From Alphaproteobacteria bacterium (GTDB lineage: Bacteria > Pseudomonadota > Alphaproteobacteria > Rhizobiales > Beijerinckiaceae), in contig RFXE01000067.1 in assembly GCA_009921785.1 (NCBI GenBank), positions 1 through 8,374 of the forward strand: a DNA stretch of 8,374 nucleotides, written 5' to 3'. Numbering within the stretch: the stretch's first letter is position 1; each line of letters begins with the position of its first letter. The notes beneath the pieces are model-generated. The model did no database searches. It saw only the letters and a list, made by a program, of their open reading frames with translations, and had not been told where the DNA came from. The position numbers were made by a program, and so were the translations under genes. This document shows positions 6,354-8,374 of this stretch, piece by piece.

Positions 6354-7272
6354 GACCGACGCCTGTTAGGCTTTCGTCACGTCGCGAAAATCTTGTCATC
6401 AGTGCGAGAAGGCAAGGCGTCATCGTCTCATCAGTCCGATGCGTTGCCAAATGACTTTGATGACGCATGACGATGTTTTTCAAATCACGCTCGTGCGCAT
6501 CCAAGCGCGCGCGCGCCTGAGGGGCAAAAGAGGCCGCGTCACCAATATCAAAAGTAAGAGCGGTCTCTGCACTCATCAATTCGGTTTCACCGGAAAAGGG
6601 AAAATTGATTTCGGCGGGATCAAGAATACGAAGGAGTGTGCAATGCGCGCCGCTCTGATTGATCGCAGAAAGTGTCGCCTCGATGTCTTTGCTTTCAGCA
6701 ATCATATCCCCGATGATAATCACATGCGCATTGTTTGAGAGCGCGGTGATCTCCGGGAGCGCGTGTTCTGATTTTTTTGGGCGTGATAGCACTTCAGCTA
6801 ATCGGTCAATAATTTGACGTGACGCCGAGGGCGGCGTTTCATTAAACAAGGCGACGCGTTCACCAGAGCGCACCAGAAGATCAGCAAGTGCCAATCCCAT
6901 AATTACCGCATGATCTATTTTTCGTGGATGTTTGTCGGATGAATAATTCATCGATGATGATTGATCGATGAAGATGTGGAAGCTGCGCGCAGCTTCCCAT
7001 TCATGCTCGCGCACGAAGAGGGCGTTCCCATGACGCGCTGATTTGCGCCAATCGATGCGCGTTTGCGGTTCACCCTCAATCAAAGCGCGATATTGCCAAA
7101 AGCTTTCACCGGGTCCCGCACGTCCGCGCCCATGAAGACCAAGGCTTACGCTTGCGGCAAGGCGGCGCGCTTCCATCGTCATCAACGGTACGGAGGCAGA
7201 AAGAGACGCCGCCTCACGCGCCGATGTCTGATGATCGGCATTTGCAAGCAGGGAGGAAAAGCGCGCGCGCAT
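6346..7272 (-). CDS. DUF58 domain protein with VWA metal site
   Basis: A 308-residue soluble protein with no membrane segment, acting in the cytoplasm as the usual genetic partner of MoxR ATPases. The DUF58 signature spans about 47-95: GRGRAGPGESFWQYR, then IDWRKSARHG (73-82), then VREHEWE. It leads into a VWA-like domain with an intact DQSSS (103-107, DxSxS) and a later IIIGD (185-189). By family knowledge, VWA metal sites mediate protein contacts, so it probably links the ATPase to the membrane proteins. The start gives the roughly 30-residue lead before the EARR segment that I expect for alphaproteobacterial relatives. It follows moxR by 14 bases, and those bases hold no Shine-Dalgarno, so initiation may depend on ribosomes finishing moxR. 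Its 3' end overlaps the next gene by eight bases. Confidence 0.92.
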   Translation of the reverse strand: MRARFSSLLANADHQTSAREAASLSASVPLMTMEARRLAASVSLGLHGRGRAGPGESFWQYRALIEGEPQTRIDWRKSARHGNALFVREHEWEAARSFHIFIDQSSSMNYSSDKHPRKIDHAVIMGLALADLLVRSGERVALFNETPPSASRQIIDRLAEVLSRPKKSEHALPEITALSNNAHVIIIGDMIAESKDIEATLSAINQSGAHCTLLRILDPAEINFPFSGETELMSAETALTFDIGDAASFAPQARARLDAHERDLKNIVMRHQSHLATHRTDETMTPCLLALMTRFSRRDESLTGVGHG

Positions 7273-7289
7273 TCGGAAAAAATCCGTCA
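7273..7289 (-). other. moxR-DUF58 junction without Shine-Dalgarno
   Basis: On the coding strand the moxR stop TGA is followed by CGGATTTTTTCCGA and then the DUF58 ATG. There is no purine-rich ribosome site; instead CGGA and TCCG form a four-pair stem around a T-run. The stem is too weak to act as a terminator and is not followed by T residues. Translation of the DUF58 gene probably relies on coupling to moxR or on leaderless-type ribosome capture. The sequence is seen directly; the coupling is inference. Confidence 0.5.
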
Positions 7290-8294
7290 GACAAAACGTT
7301 TGACGAGACGCTTAATCAAATCATCAATCGTAATGCCTTCCGCACGCGCCCGATAAGTGAGCGCCATACGATGCTTCAGAATAGGCAGCGCAAGAGCCGC
7401 GACATCATCCTGCGATGGCGCCAGACGACCCTGTAACAAAGCCCGCGCCCGCGTTGTTAACATCAAGGCCTGTCCGGCACGTGGACCTGGTCCCCATGAG
7501 ATATGTTCGGCACAATCCGCTTCGCCGCTCTCAGGGCGTGCTGCGCGCACCAGTGCAAGAATAGCGTCAACAACACTATCGCCAATCGGCATCATGCGTA
7601 CAAAATTCTGCGCGGCGATTAGCTCGTCAGTCGTTAAAATTGCGGACGCCTGATGTGTTTCGCCACGCGTCGTTTGGATGAGAATATCTTTTTCGGTCTT
7701 CGCATCGGGATAGGCGACATCAATCTGCATCAGGAACCGATCAAGCTGCGCTTCTGGCAAAGGATAGGTGCCTTCTTGTTCAATCGGATTTTGCGTCGCG
7801 AACACATGAAACGGCGTAGGGAGATCATAGCGATTGCCACTCACGGTAACATGATGTTCTTGCATTGCTTGCAGTAAGGCTGATTGTGTGCGCGGGCTTG
7901 CACGATTAATTTCATCAGCCATCAAGAGACTTGTGAAGACAGGCCCTTTGATGAAACGGAAGGAGCGGCGCCCCTCGGCGCTTTCTTCTAACACTTCGGA
8001 GCCTGTAATATCGGCAGGCATCAGATCAGGCGTAAACTGAACGCGTTTCGTTTCAAGTCCCAATACAATACCAAGCGTCTCAACGAGTTTCGTTTTGGCA
8101 AGACCCGGAACGCCGACAATCAACCCATGACCCGCTGACAACAAGGTGATGAGCGCGAGATCAACGACATCATTATCGCCCAGAATGACGCCCCGAAGAG
8201 CTTTGCGCGCGGATGAAAACCGTGCGGCAATCCGTTCAGCCACAGCGACCGGATCTTGTGACAGAATATTTGTGGAGGTTGACAGCGTGGACAT
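7287..8294 (-). CDS. MoxR family AAA+ ATPase
   Basis: A cytoplasmic AAA+ ATPase of the MoxR family, a chaperone-like hexamer thought to remodel or activate partner proteins through VWA-containing adaptors. Counting from the TTG six bases upstream, the motifs are Walker A GVPGLAKT (63-70), Walker B LLMADE (125-130, with D129/E130), sensor 1 FATQNP (167-172), the arginine-containing EAQLDRF (183-189) and the sensor 2 region GPGPRAGQAL (270-279, R274). All key residues are present, so it should be active. I chose the ATG at 8294 (335 residues) over the TTG at 8300 because it is the stronger codon and leaves a plausible, if short, leader after the predicted promoter; the ribosome site is only GAAAG. 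It is the first gene of a four-gene operon with the DUF58, DUF4159 and VWA membrane protein genes. Usual annotation is simply 'MoxR family ATPase'. Confidence 0.95.
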   Translation of the reverse strand: MSTLSTSTNILSQDPVAVAERIAARFSSARKALRGVILGDNDVVDLALITLLSAGHGLIVGVPGLAKTKLVETLGIVLGLETKRVQFTPDLMPADITGSEVLEESAEGRRSFRFIKGPVFTSLLMADEINRASPRTQSALLQAMQEHHVTVSGNRYDLPTPFHVFATQNPIEQEGTYPLPEAQLDRFLMQIDVAYPDAKTEKDILIQTTRGETHQASAILTTDELIAAQNFVRMMPIGDSVVDAILALVRAARPESGEADCAEHISWGPGPRAGQALMLTTRARALLQGRLAPSQDDVAALALPILKHRMALTYRARAEGITIDDLIKRLVKRFV

Positions 8295-8313
8295 GAGCAA
8301 CTTTCAAATTCGG

Positions 8314-8342
8314 AATATAGAAGAGAAGCGGGCTTTTGTCGG
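8314..8342 (-). promoter_or_regulatory. Candidate sigma70-type promoter of the moxR operon
   Basis: On the minus strand a -35-like CCGACA (plus 8337-8342, four of six to TTGACA) is followed after exactly 17 bases by TATATT (plus 8314-8319, five of six to TATAAT). Transcription would start near 8307, giving a leader of about 13 bases before the moxR ATG at 8294. The rest of the window edge (8343-8374) shows no recognisable gene. Spacing and the -10 are good, the -35 is moderate, and no regulator site is evident. Confidence 0.45.
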
Positions 8343-8374
8343 CGAAAGCAAGGCGGGATCGATCAGTCGGCGCT

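Noticed and set aside
1523..8294. MoxR-VWA genes considered as part of a defence or conflict system
   Set aside because: There are no effector nuclease, protease or phage-defence neighbours, and the DUF58-DUF4159 arrangement matches the conserved envelope-related operon of Alphaproteobacteria.
8295..8300. TTG start six bases upstream of the moxR ATG
   Set aside because: The ATG at 8294 is a better codon with a weak but better-placed ribosome site, and the predicted transcription start leaves almost no leader for the TTG.
1..8374. tRNA, rRNA, CRISPR array, insertion sequence or prophage remnants
   Set aside because: No direct-repeat array, transposase-like reading frame, terminal inverted repeats or recognisable RNA gene was seen when reading both strands by eye.

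Overview
The window looks like a chromosomal segment of an alphaproteobacterium, probably Hyphomicrobiales (Rhizobiales) or a relative. This is inferred from the protein families, their gene order and the moderately GC-rich coding style; no rRNA or other phylogenetic marker is present. I see no mobile elements, CRISPR array, tRNA or rRNA. Coding density is very high.

Left part (1-1519): the N-terminal 239 codons of an NAD(P)-dependent aldehyde dehydrogenase (PuuC-like) run leftward off the window edge. A 288-bp divergent intergenic region (719-1006) separates it from a rightward YhbS-type GNAT acetyltransferase. This gap holds more structure than expected: a short palindrome near the aldehyde dehydrogenase promoter region, a hairpin plus T-run that reads as an intrinsic terminator for leftward transcription, and a 12-codon arginine-rich upstream ORF with a good Shine-Dalgarno. 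The small ORF is followed by two strong hairpins and possible alternative pairings just before the acetyltransferase start, which resembles an attenuator.

Right part (1523-8374): a four-gene leftward operon, transcribed moxR (AAA+ ATPase) > DUF58 protein > 918-aa BatA-like/DUF4159 membrane protein > 690-aa membrane protein with a VWA domain and a glutamine-amidotransferase-like domain. Gene junctions are 14 nt, an 8-nt overlap and 1 nt, so translation is probably coupled. A sigma70-like promoter with a 17-bp spacer lies just upstream of moxR. The expected working model is a cytoplasmic MoxR ATPase acting through the soluble VWA-containing DUF58 protein on two inner-membrane proteins with large periplasmic domains. 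From memory, the same four-gene layout was studied in Rhizobium leguminosarum (RL3499-RL3502), where mutants had cell-shape and envelope-integrity defects, so the operon is conserved but mechanistically obscure rather than unknown.

The operon ends tail-to-tail with the acetyltransferase gene, with only 3 bp between stop codons and no visible terminator there. The leftward terminator at 805-824 is therefore a candidate 3' end for the operon, which would make its mRNA run antisense across the whole acetyltransferase gene and its leader. This and the leader-peptide structure are the most interesting signals I found. I did not find convincing evidence of an entirely new system.
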